A stretch of DNA of 64,000 bases from Sporomusa ovata DSM 2662 (GTDB taxonomy: Bacteria > Bacillota > Negativicutes > Sporomusales > Sporomusaceae): the NCBI RefSeq assembly GCF_000445445.1, contig NZ_ASXP01000004.1:434001-498000 (forward strand), read 5' to 3'. The notes beneath the pieces were generated by a model. The model was given only the letters and a program-made list of their open reading frames with translations. It made no database searches and had not been told where the DNA came from. Made by a program: the position numbers and the translations under genes. Position 1 is the first letter of the stretch. Each line of letters starts with the position of its first letter. Below, piece by piece: positions 43,439 to 50,807 of the stretch.

Positions 43439-43548
43439 TAAAAAACCACAAAGATCTACGGTCATTCTTACCGTAATACCTTCGTGGTTATTTGCTCACA
43501 TTGTGTTATTGTCTTTTACTACTCACATCGCACAGCCTTCTTGACTGT
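43439..43548 (-). promoter_or_regulatory. structured leader of exbB (hairpin plus terminator-like hairpin)
   Basis: On the - strand a small hairpin, ACAGTC-AAGAA-GGCTGT (43532-43548), precedes, by about 43 bases, a terminator-like hairpin (43444-43489). The second has outer arms AACCAC/GTGGTT, an inner ACGGT/ACCGT stem and a TTTTTT tail. The same arrangement occurs before dppB. It may terminate the upstream dpp transcript, but its copy in front of dppB argues for a leader regulatory role. Confidence 0.65.
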
Positions 43549-43600
43549 ATTTGTTAAAATAATAACATAATTATAGTAGATTTGACAATATAAAATTTTT

Positions 43601-44554
43601 TTAAATTGTTACATATTCGTTCCAGTTAATTATCCATTCTTCCGCTGCTTGTCTGCTATTGCACAACACAAAATGACCATCTGATACTTCCAGTAAGTGA
43701 TTTTCCCCGTCCCAATAGTCATCGCGCAGCTGATTATACTTACTATGATTTCTCTTTTTCAAACAGCTTGGATCAGGAACAAGTATTGAGGCAAATAATG
43801 TGCGCGTATAAGGATGAACCGGATTTCGGTATAATTCCTTCGTTTCAGCCATCTCAACTATTTTTCCCCGGTACATAACAGCTACCCGGTTACAGACATA
43901 CCTTACCATTCCCAGATCATGCGAAATAAATAAACAGGTCATGCCTTTTTCCTGCTGGAGTTTTTTAAATAAATTGATGATCTGGGCTTGAATGGAAACA
44001 TCCAGTGATGCGATTGGTTCATCAGCAATGATAAATTCCGGACTAAGGCTAAGTGCCCGCGCAATTCCTATCCGCTGCCTTTGCCCACCTGAGCATTCAT
44101 AAGGGTACTTATCCTGATAAACTTTATCTAGTCCAACTAAATCCATCAGCTCATAGACCTTTGCCAGTCTATCTTCTTTGTTCGGATACAGTTTTTGGAT
44201 TAGCAACGGTTCCTCAATAATCTTTTTTACGGTCATGCGAGAATTTAGCGCTGCTGTTGAATTCTGAAATATGATTTGCATATTCCTGTTGATGAATCTT
44301 TTCTCCGCCCGGTAAATGCGGGGATTCGAGATAAGCTTATCCCGATAATAAATGTTGCCGCTTGTCGGTTGATAGATAGAAAGAATACTTCTTGCTGTTG
44401 TAGATTTTCCCGACCCTGATTCACCGACCAAGCCAAATATCTCCCCTTTATAAATCTCAAAAGATATATCATCAACTGCTTTAATGACAGTGTTTCTGTC
44501 TAATTTGAAGTATTGCTTTAAGTTTTTCACACTCAATAGTTGCTCGTTTTTCAT
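43601..44554 (-). CDS. peptide/nickel-type ABC transporter ATPase (OppF/DppF/NikE type)
   Basis: A 317-residue ATPase with Walker A G-E-S-G-S-G-K-S-T (near residue 41), signature C-S-G-G-Q-R-Q-R and Walker B F-I-I-A-D-E-P. The C-terminal oligopeptide-transporter extension follows N-P-V-H-P-Y-T-R-T-L. It starts 1 base after the dppD stop on the same strand. It is the last gene of a five-gene importer. Confidence 0.92.
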   Translation of the reverse strand: MKNEQLLSVKNLKQYFKLDRNTVIKAVDDISFEIYKGEIFGLVGESGSGKSTTARSILSIYQPTSGNIYYRDKLISNPRIYRAEKRFINRNMQIIFQNSTAALNSRMTVKKIIEEPLLIQKLYPNKEDRLAKVYELMDLVGLDKVYQDKYPYECSGGQRQRIGIARALSLSPEFIIADEPIASLDVSIQAQIINLFKKLQQEKGMTCLFISHDLGMVRYVCNRVAVMYRGKIVEMAETKELYRNPVHPYTRTLFASILVPDPSCLKKRNHSKYNQLRDDYWDGENHLLEVSDGHFVLCNSRQAAEEWIINWNEYVTI

Positions 44555-44555
44555 T

Positions 44556-45572
44556 TTATATCACTTTGCATGCTTGAAATCTTGTTGGTGGGTCAATTGG
44601 GGGAGCATCTTTATGTAAGAGCCAGGTTGCGGCACTATGGGTATCACTAATTGTAAACATCGGGGGTTCAAAGAAATAATCTATTTTTAACGCATAGCAG
44701 TTTCGGGCGGCAAAAGCATCGCCTGGGGGTACATGTACCAAATTAGGCGGTGTTCCCGGTAAGCATGGCAAACATTCTTCATCAGCATCTATTCGAGGTA
44801 AAGAAGAAATCAATCCCCAGGTATATGGATGGCGCGGATCACGAAAAATTTCGTTTGTTGTTCCTATTTCAACGATTTTCCCCGCATACATGACAGCGAT
44901 CCTTTGGGCTATATTGGCAACTACGCCTAAGTCATGGGTTATAAAAATAATCGATATTCCTGTTTTTGCCTGCAATTCCCGGATAAGATCTAATATTTGG
45001 GCTTGAATGGTAACATCTAAAGCAGTAGTTGGTTCATCGGCAATCAATATTTTAGGATTGCCGGCAAGCGCTATCGCAATAACGCTTCTCTGCCCCATTC
45101 CGCCAGAAAAATGATGTAAGTATTGGTCGAATCTTTTTTCTGCATGATCAATGCCAACAAGCTCCATTAATTCAATGGTTTTCTTTTTTGCCTCAGCTTT
45201 ACTCAGCTGCTGATGAATTAGCACGGCTTCCATAATCTGTTTGCCAATAGACATTGTCGGATTTAAGGCTGTCATGGGATCTTGAAAGATCATTGCTATA
45301 TCTTTACCTCTGAACTTATCCATTGCCTGCTGGGATAAATTTTCTAAATTTTTCCCGGCAAATACAACCTCACCGGTTTTTATAAATCCGTTTTCCGGCA
45401 GTATATGCAACAGGCTTTTGCATAATACTGACTTTCCAGAGCCTGATTCGCCAAGTATTGCTAACACTTCCCCTTCTTTCAGCGTAAAAGAAACATCTCT
45501 TACCGCCTGTACCTCTCCTGCTTTAGTTTTAAAACTTACGGATAAGTTATTAACTTCTAACAAATTGCTCAT
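44556..45572 (-). CDS. peptide/nickel-type ABC transporter ATPase (OppD/DppD/NikD type)
   Basis: About 338 residues with Walker A G-E-S-G-S-G-K-S, signature F-S-G-G-M-G-Q-R and Walker B I-L-I-A-D-E-P-T-T-A-L-D. The Cys-containing C-terminal region C-L-P-C-L-P-G-T-P-P is typical of Opp/Dpp D subunits. ATG 45572 follows AGGTGTGA; GTG 45578 is an alternative. A perfect 14-bp hairpin separates it from the binding-protein gene. Confidence 0.92.
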   Translation of the reverse strand: MSNLLEVNNLSVSFKTKAGEVQAVRDVSFTLKEGEVLAILGESGSGKSVLCKSLLHILPENGFIKTGEVVFAGKNLENLSQQAMDKFRGKDIAMIFQDPMTALNPTMSIGKQIMEAVLIHQQLSKAEAKKKTIELMELVGIDHAEKRFDQYLHHFSGGMGQRSVIAIALAGNPKILIADEPTTALDVTIQAQILDLIRELQAKTGISIIFITHDLGVVANIAQRIAVMYAGKIVEIGTTNEIFRDPRHPYTWGLISSLPRIDADEECLPCLPGTPPNLVHVPPGDAFAARNCYALKIDYFFEPPMFTISDTHSAATWLLHKDAPPIDPPTRFQACKVI

Positions 45573-45592
45573 ATTCACACCTGCTTATCAGA

Positions 45593-45624
45593 ACTGCAAA
45601 GGCAGTTACCACTGCCTTTGCAGT
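45593..45624. terminator. intercistronic 14-bp perfect hairpin
   Basis: ACTGCAAAGGCAGT (45593-45606) and its exact complement (45611-45624) are separated by TACC. It lies between the binding-protein gene and the ATPase genes, where such structures commonly lower downstream expression or protect the upstream mRNA. Confidence 0.7.
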
Positions 45625-45647
45625 TTTTGGTTTTTTAAAAAAGTCTG

Positions 45648-47201
45648 TTATTCTATCGTCCAATCTGCAACATTCCAAAACAAGCCGACACCATGATGCC
45701 CAAGTACTGTATCAGGCGTAATTCCCTTTATTTTAGTTTTAGCAACATACAAAGCATCAATGTATGTAATAAATGTATAGGGCATATCTTTAGTTAATTC
45801 AGTTTGGAATTCTTGATAATATTTTAATCGGTCAGCTTTCACATCAGTTTCTCTTGCTTTCTGTAACAACGCATCAATCTTGGCATTTGAATACTTACTG
45901 TAATTATTGCCCTTATCTGTTCCAAATACCTTATAAGTATGATCGTCAGGATCAAAGGGGCTACCCCAGCCAACCAGAAAGGCTTCTTGATTATCCCAAT
46001 CAATTTTTGCTTGTACAGTCACTTTCATATCCACGCCAATTGCTTTGAGTTGTTGCGCACAAATAGTCGCCATATCAGCCCGGACCTGGTCGCCTTCTTT
46101 GCAATTGATTGTAAATGACAATTTTTTACCATTTTTTTCATAAATGCCATCTGTGCCAATCTTCCAACCCGCTTTTTCTAATTCTTGTTTGGCTTTGTCC
46201 GGGTTATAGTCGAACTTCTCTATATTAGGGTTATTATATTCCCCCGCCTGCAGTGGCGAATAAGCTATTTGCCCATGTCCCAATAAAACGCTGCTCAAAA
46301 TAGCTTTACGGTCAATAGCATAGCTTAACGCATTAGGTATTTCCCGATTTTCCTTAAAGAAAGGATTATTAAAGTTATACATAATGCCTCTGTAGTCTGC
46401 GGTTTTCATGACATCGACGACAAAATCTTTGTTGTTTTCGAATTGTACGGCATCATGTGGTGTAACTTGGGCTAAATCTAATTCTCCTGACTTTAATTGT
46501 AAAGCTCTTGCTTTGGTATCTTCCACAATTTTAAAAATAATTTTATCAATTTTAGGTTCTTTTTCATAGAAATCCTTGTTTTTTACGAGCATAATACTTT
46601 GTCCTTTATCCCAACTCTCCATTTTAAAGGGACCGGTTCCGATTGGAAATTGATTAAATTTATCTGTTGCAATATCTTTGCCTTCTAAGAGGTGTTTAGG
46701 TAAAATGCCAATTGTCAAATAATCCAGCATCGCTACGTTGGGGGCTTTTAAAGTTATTTTTATTGTATCCTTGTCTACCACTTCAATTTTGGTAATATCC
46801 TCATAGTTAGACGCTATTTCGGAAGCATTTTTGGGATTCATAATTGTTTCCAGAGTAAACTTAACATCATCAGCCGAAAAAGGATGACCATCATGCCATT
46901 TTGCATCATTTCGTAAAATAAAAGTATATGTATTTGTTGCTTTGTCAAAACTCCAGCTTTTTGCAAGTCCGGGAATAATCTTATTGGCTTTATCGTGGGC
47001 AGTAAGCCCGGAAAAAATTAAAGAATTAATTTCTCCGTGTTCATACAGTGCCGGATTAATACTGGAGTAATCGCCACTGCCATAAACCAAAACCTTTTCA
47101 TTTGATGCGGTTGCTGTTTTCTTTTCGCCACCGCAGCCGGCCAGTAAAACCATGCTCATAACCAAGACAAATCCCCAAACTAACCATTTTTTCACCTTCA
47201 T
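45648..47201 (-). CDS. ABC transporter substrate-binding lipoprotein (family 5)
   Basis: A 517-residue extracytoplasmic binding protein of the Opp/Dpp/Nik family. The lipobox L-L-A-G-C is near residue 23. The family signature A-K-S-W-S-F-D...W-H-D-G-H-P-F-S-A-D-D-V is near residues 80-115. The start ATG 47201 has AGGAGGG upstream; the frame continues further but without a signal. The ligand could be peptide, nickel or a metallophore. Adjacent TonB-ExbBD and corrinoid genes make a metal complex plausible, but this is inference. Confidence 0.9.
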   Translation of the reverse strand: MKVKKWLVWGFVLVMSMVLLAGCGGEKKTATASNEKVLVYGSGDYSSINPALYEHGEINSLIFSGLTAHDKANKIIPGLAKSWSFDKATNTYTFILRNDAKWHDGHPFSADDVKFTLETIMNPKNASEIASNYEDITKIEVVDKDTIKITLKAPNVAMLDYLTIGILPKHLLEGKDIATDKFNQFPIGTGPFKMESWDKGQSIMLVKNKDFYEKEPKIDKIIFKIVEDTKARALQLKSGELDLAQVTPHDAVQFENNKDFVVDVMKTADYRGIMYNFNNPFFKENREIPNALSYAIDRKAILSSVLLGHGQIAYSPLQAGEYNNPNIEKFDYNPDKAKQELEKAGWKIGTDGIYEKNGKKLSFTINCKEGDQVRADMATICAQQLKAIGVDMKVTVQAKIDWDNQEAFLVGWGSPFDPDDHTYKVFGTDKGNNYSKYSNAKIDALLQKARETDVKADRLKYYQEFQTELTKDMPYTFITYIDALYVAKTKIKGITPDTVLGHHGVGLFWNVADWTIE

Positions 47202-47298
47202 TATTTCCCTCCTGGTAGTGTTGTTTTTGAACTTTTCTTTTATACTAAATTGCATTATGGATAGTGAATAATGCAATGAAATTCGTTGATTTATACCT

Positions 47299-48204
47299 TT
47301 ATAAATTGCTAAATTCTTTATTGTTGTTCCTTCTTACATAGTCGCCGATATTGGTAATACAAACTAGAGTAATCACTAAAAATAGGCCCGGAATTAAAAT
47401 AATCCACCAATAATTTGATAACAATGCTTTTTCCGCTAAAGAAAGCATGCTGCCCCAGGAAATAATTTCAAGCGGGAGACCAATTCCCAAAAAGCTCAAA
47501 GTTGCTTCTATACCGATGGCACTGCCAACATTGGTTACCACCATAAACATTATTGCCGAAATAAAATTTGGCAGCAGATGTTGTTTTAAAATATAAAAGA
47601 AATTAGCTCCGGCGCATTTGGCTGCTAAAATATATTCACTATTTCTAATTTGTCTTACTTCGCTGCGGACAATTTTAGAAATATTCATCCAACTGGTAAT
47701 CCCAATGACAATAGCGATAGATACTGGATTTGCCTGGCCAATCATCGCCTGCACAAAAATTATGATCAAAATTGAGGGTATGCTAAGTATGATTTCCGTA
47801 AAGCGCATCATCATATCATCTAGCCATTCAGCAGCAACGCCGCTGATACTTCCATAGACGATTGCAATTGTAGTTGATATAACTGTGGCCAATACGCCAA
47901 TAAATAAAGAGATTCTACCACCATACCAAATCATAGTAAAAATGTCTCGACCCAAGGAATCGGTACCGAAATAAAAGGTGCTGTTAGGAGCTATATTGGT
48001 ATTACTAAGATCCATGTACGCAGGTGCCGATTTTGTTATTATCCCGGGAAAAACACAGCCTACGATGATTATCAATAATATACTTAGCGAGATATAAGGT
48101 TTTTCTTTTATCCATTCGCTAAAGGTTTTTCTTTTGGGTACTTTTATCTCATAGGAAAGATAATTTTCGCCAACTATTTCAAAGTCGCCGTATTGTCGTT
48201 CCAA
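47299..48204 (-). CDS. ABC transporter permease (DppC/OppC/NikC type)
   Basis: A 301-residue permease with an N-terminal transmembrane segment, H-x-F-G-T-D-like loop (Y-F-G-T-D-S-L-G-R-D near residue 92) and the EAA motif region A-A-K-C-A-G-A-N. The TTG start at 48204 follows AGGAG by 9 bases and overlaps the dppB end by 31 bases. It pairs with the DppB-type permease. Confidence 0.9.
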   Translation of the reverse strand: MERQYGDFEIVGENYLSYEIKVPKRKTFSEWIKEKPYISLSILLIIIVGCVFPGIITKSAPAYMDLSNTNIAPNSTFYFGTDSLGRDIFTMIWYGGRISLFIGVLATVISTTIAIVYGSISGVAAEWLDDMMMRFTEIILSIPSILIIIFVQAMIGQANPVSIAIVIGITSWMNISKIVRSEVRQIRNSEYILAAKCAGANFFYILKQHLLPNFISAIMFMVVTNVGSAIGIEATLSFLGIGLPLEIISWGSMLSLAEKALLSNYWWIILIPGLFLVITLVCITNIGDYVRRNNNKEFSNL

Positions 48205-49180
48205 TCGTTCTCGCTCCTATCATGTTTCATTCGGGGATCTATTTTAGCATTAATTAATTGGGCCATCATATTTATGAACACAACTACTGTCCCGGTTAGT
48301 AAACAAAGCACCAGCAGCATATTATAGTCATGATATTTAGCACTCTCAAAAGAGAGCGTACCAAGGCCAGGATAAGAAAAAACTTTTTCTACCACATAAG
48401 TTCCACCTAAAATATGAGGAACAGATATCGCCATAATACTTATATAAGCAGGCATACTATTTCTTAAACAGTGTTTACATACAATTTCCTGTTTATTTAA
48501 GCCTTTCACTTTGCATAATAATACGTAGTCTCGTCTAATTTCCTCCACAAGTTTATTGCGAATCATGTATGTATAATACCAGAGATGGCTTATTGTCAAA
48601 ACAATTAAAGGTAATATAAGATGCTCTAGCCTGCTTACAAGATTATTTGCTTGTCCCATTGCATAAGCACCACTTGAAGGTAATATTCCTAAATTAATGC
48701 CAAAAATCAAAATGAGTATTAAAGATACCCAAAATGATGGAATACAGGTTGTTACAACACCTACCTTGCAGATGATCCGATCAATGAGTGTATCTTCGTG
48801 TAAGGTGCAAAAAATGCCTAACAAGAGCGCAAATAAAAAAGTCAATACATAACCCAGTCCACCCAGAACAATTGTATTTTTATAGACATCGCCAATTACG
48901 GTCGTAACATTTTGTTTATATTTATAAGATATACCAAATTCGCCCTGAACGGCATTGGATAACCAGCTGTTATATTGTTTAAATAGCGGGCCGTTTAGTC
49001 CGAGATTTTCCATTGCCTGCACCTTTTGGGCAGTGGTCATTCTTTCAACGCCTTCTCCATAATAAGACATCAAAGGGTCTCCCGGTGATAATCTTGCCAT
49101 AAAAAAACAATGACAGACAACAGAAATATAGTAAAAATAAATTGTAATATTTTTCTACTTATATAAATTATATCTCTCAC
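48174..49180 (-). pseudogene. ABC transporter permease (DppB/OppB/NikB type), frameshifted near the start
   Basis: From M-A-R-L-S-P-G-D-P the sequence is a normal DppB permease with five transmembrane segments. The first transmembrane helix is encoded just upstream in another frame (I-L-Q-F-I-F-T-I-F-L-L-S-V-I-V-F from GTG 49180 behind AGGAC). A run of seven A (+ strand 49101-49107) is the junction; one extra base would join the two parts. As in exbB, either the gene is broken or a base was missed in sequencing. Confidence 0.85.
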
Positions 49181-49216
49181 ACCAGTCCTGTCCTTTCCTA
49201 GTTAGATATGAAAATA

Positions 49217-49339
49217 TAAAAAAAGCCACAAAAATTGAAACACTGCTTGCGCAGAGTTTTACAACCTTCATGGCTGATAGTAGTATTAAATATAAGCACA
49301 GAATCATGGATTTCTCGTCTTGAGTCTTCTTGACTCAAC
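49217..49339 (-). promoter_or_regulatory. structured leader of the dpp-type operon
   Basis: On the - strand a hairpin TTGAGTC-AAGAA-GACTCAA (49321-49339) is followed, after about 45 bases, by a terminator-like hairpin (49224-49275). The latter has outer arms AGCCAT/GTGGCT, inner stem-loop closed by GCAA, and a run of seven T. The loop AAGAA, the spacing and the C-C-A-Y-G-A-A-G-G-T core match the exbB leader. Confidence 0.65.
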
Positions 49340-49436
49340 ATATGTAATTATATAATATATATTTTTATATGTCTATAATCAGTTTTAAGCAAACCAGGGC
49401 ATGCTGGCATTCTATGCACAGCAACCTGTAGTGTCT

Positions 49437-49970
49437 TTAGAATTCGATACCCTTTTGCGCCATCACTCCCGTTTTATAAGGATGTTTAATTTCTTCCATT
49501 ACCGTTACCAAATCTGCCTTGTCCATGATTTCCCGCCGCGCATCACGTCCGGTAAGCACCAAGTGCAAGGACTGTGGCTTAGTTTCCAGCAACTGAATTA
49601 CTTCGTTCACCGGAACCAGTCCGAACATAATTGCATAATTGATTTCATCCAGGATAATCATGTCCCATTTACCGGACATGATTTCCGTTCTCGCGTCATG
49701 GAGCGCTTGTTCGGCAGCCGCTTGGTGATCAGTTCTGCCATCTCCGGTTGTATTTGTCACAAAACCTTCGCCCAATTGACGGAGGACAAAATTATCTCCC
49801 ATTCTCCTGGCAGCCTGTAATTCACCATATTCCCAGCCGCCCTTGATGAATTGTAAAACCAATACCTTAAGTCCCTGTCCCCACGCTCGCATCCCCACCC
49901 CCAAGGCAGCAGTCGTTTTTCCCTTGCCGGCTCCCGTATTTACAATAATCATGCCTTTGGTTTCTGACAT
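49437..49970 (-). CDS. cobO: corrinoid adenosyltransferase
   Basis: A 177-residue CobO/BtuR-type ATP:cob(I)alamin adenosyltransferase, which makes the Co-C bond of adenosylcobamides in the cytosol. The modified P-loop G-A-G-K-G-K-T-T-A-A is near residue 13. D-M-I-I-L-D-E-I-N-Y-A and L-V-L-T-G-R-D-A are also diagnostic. It follows a 60-aa ORF by 58 bases, and both lie downstream of a cobalamin riboswitch (50578-50738). Confidence 0.95.
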   Translation of the reverse strand: MSETKGMIIVNTGAGKGKTTAALGVGMRAWGQGLKVLVLQFIKGGWEYGELQAARRMGDNFVLRQLGEGFVTNTTGDGRTDHQAAAEQALHDARTEIMSGKWDMIILDEINYAIMFGLVPVNEVIQLLETKPQSLHLVLTGRDARREIMDKADLVTVMEEIKHPYKTGVMAQKGIEF

Positions 49971-50028
49971 AATAGTAGACCTCGCTTTATTAGTAAAATA
50001 CCGGACAGAATGTGCAAGACCTCTGCAT

Positions 50029-50211
50029 TCATATCCAACATTTTTTTCCGAGATAAGCCATCTGTCTTGCTTTAAAACAACCCGCCTGATACTGTGAAGC
50101 AGTTACCTGCGCGGTACTATTATGCAAGTAAATACTCTTTGCAGGTTTACTTACTTGTTCTGACTGGTTAGTGGTATCTACCGGCCAATTTTTGGGAACA
50201 TATTTACACAT
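50029..50211 (-). CDS. 60-aa hypothetical protein in the cobalamin regulon
   Basis: A small open frame starts M-C-K-Y-V-P-K-N-W-P and ends A-Y-L-G-K-K-C-W-I. It has an excellent ribosome binding site (AGGAGG, 10 bases before the ATG). It is the first gene after the cobalamin riboswitch and its terminator, ahead of cobO. Three cysteines are present. No family is recognised. The signal and position support translation; the function is unknown. Confidence 0.6.
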   Translation of the reverse strand: MCKYVPKNWPVDTTNQSEQVSKPAKSIYLHNSTAQVTASQYQAGCFKARQMAYLGKKCWI

Positions 50212-50334
50212 ATCGTTTTTTCCTCCTACTTGTTATTGTCTACACATTTGTAATATAAGATATACCCATCTATTTCAACTTCGCCGTTGACAATACCGCT
50301 GCCATTAACCTATATAGCTATTTAGCCGCTAAGT

Positions 50335-50364
50335 AAAAAAAAACGCGGGCCATAATTGGCCCGC
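50335..50364 (-). terminator. riboswitch-associated terminator before the 60-aa ORF / cobO
   Basis: An 8-bp GC-rich stem (50345-50352 with 50357-50364), loop of 4, is followed on the - strand by nine T. Two further GC-rich hairpins (around 50402-50430 and 50455-50482) lie between it and the aptamer and probably form the expression platform. Confidence 0.88.
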
Positions 50365-50577
50365 AAACATGAAGGAGTTTAAAAGAATGACACTAATAAG
50401 AAACTCCCGGCTACCGTGGGCAGCCGGGAAGATTCTACAGCAGAAAACCAAATAGAAACTCCTGGTCTATGACCAGGAGTAAATTCAGCAAAACAACAAA
50501 CTTACTTGGAATGACTCCAAATAAGCAGATGCAACTGTAATCTCCTCCCCATCACTCGTGGGTAAAACGGCGATCTT

Positions 50578-50738
50578 TAGACAGGCAGTTCTCCTGGCTC
50601 TGGATCATAACTCATCCAAACCTTCCCAAGACTCTCGTCCCAGTGGCATATTCTTGGATTCACTCCCCATTACAGTGGCGGGACCGCGCCGGTGTTACAC
50701 CGGTCTTCCCTATTAAGCCCATATGGGCACCTGACTCA
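50578..50738 (-). promoter_or_regulatory. cobalamin riboswitch 3 (60-aa ORF / cobO)
   Basis: Read on the - strand it has the class-I cobalamin aptamer landmarks: the GGTGCCC start, the GGGAA-C-CGGTG...CCGGCGCGG core, the B12 box region GCCACTGTAATGG, and the AGCCAGGAGAACTGCC 3' part. Adenosylcobalamin should repress the genes downstream. A promoter lies immediately upstream. Confidence 0.95.
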
Positions 50739-50747
50739 ACTATATTT

Positions 50748-50788
50748 AATTGATATCAATTTTATCACTCTTTGGCAGGTATTGTCAA
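50748..50788 (-). promoter_or_regulatory. promoter of cobalamin riboswitch 3 with palindrome
   Basis: On the - strand TTGACA (50783-50788) and TAAAAT (50759-50764) are spaced by 18 bp. The perfect palindrome AATTGATATCAATT (50748-50761) overlaps the -10. The 17 bases TTGACAATACCTGCCAA are identical to those in the riboswitch 1 promoter. Confidence 0.7.
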
Positions 50789-50807
50789 TTGTTTTTCTTT
50801 ACACTAT

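Noticed and set aside
43561..43600. Fur box upstream of exbB
   Set aside because: AT-rich sequence only; no recognisable 19-bp inverted repeat of the Fur type.
49321..49339. Relation between the GAGTCAAGAAGACTC leader hairpin and the GAGTC-rich end of the tyrosine-recombinase repeats
   Set aside because: The resemblance is limited to a short self-complementary GAGTC/GACTC and the flanks do not align.
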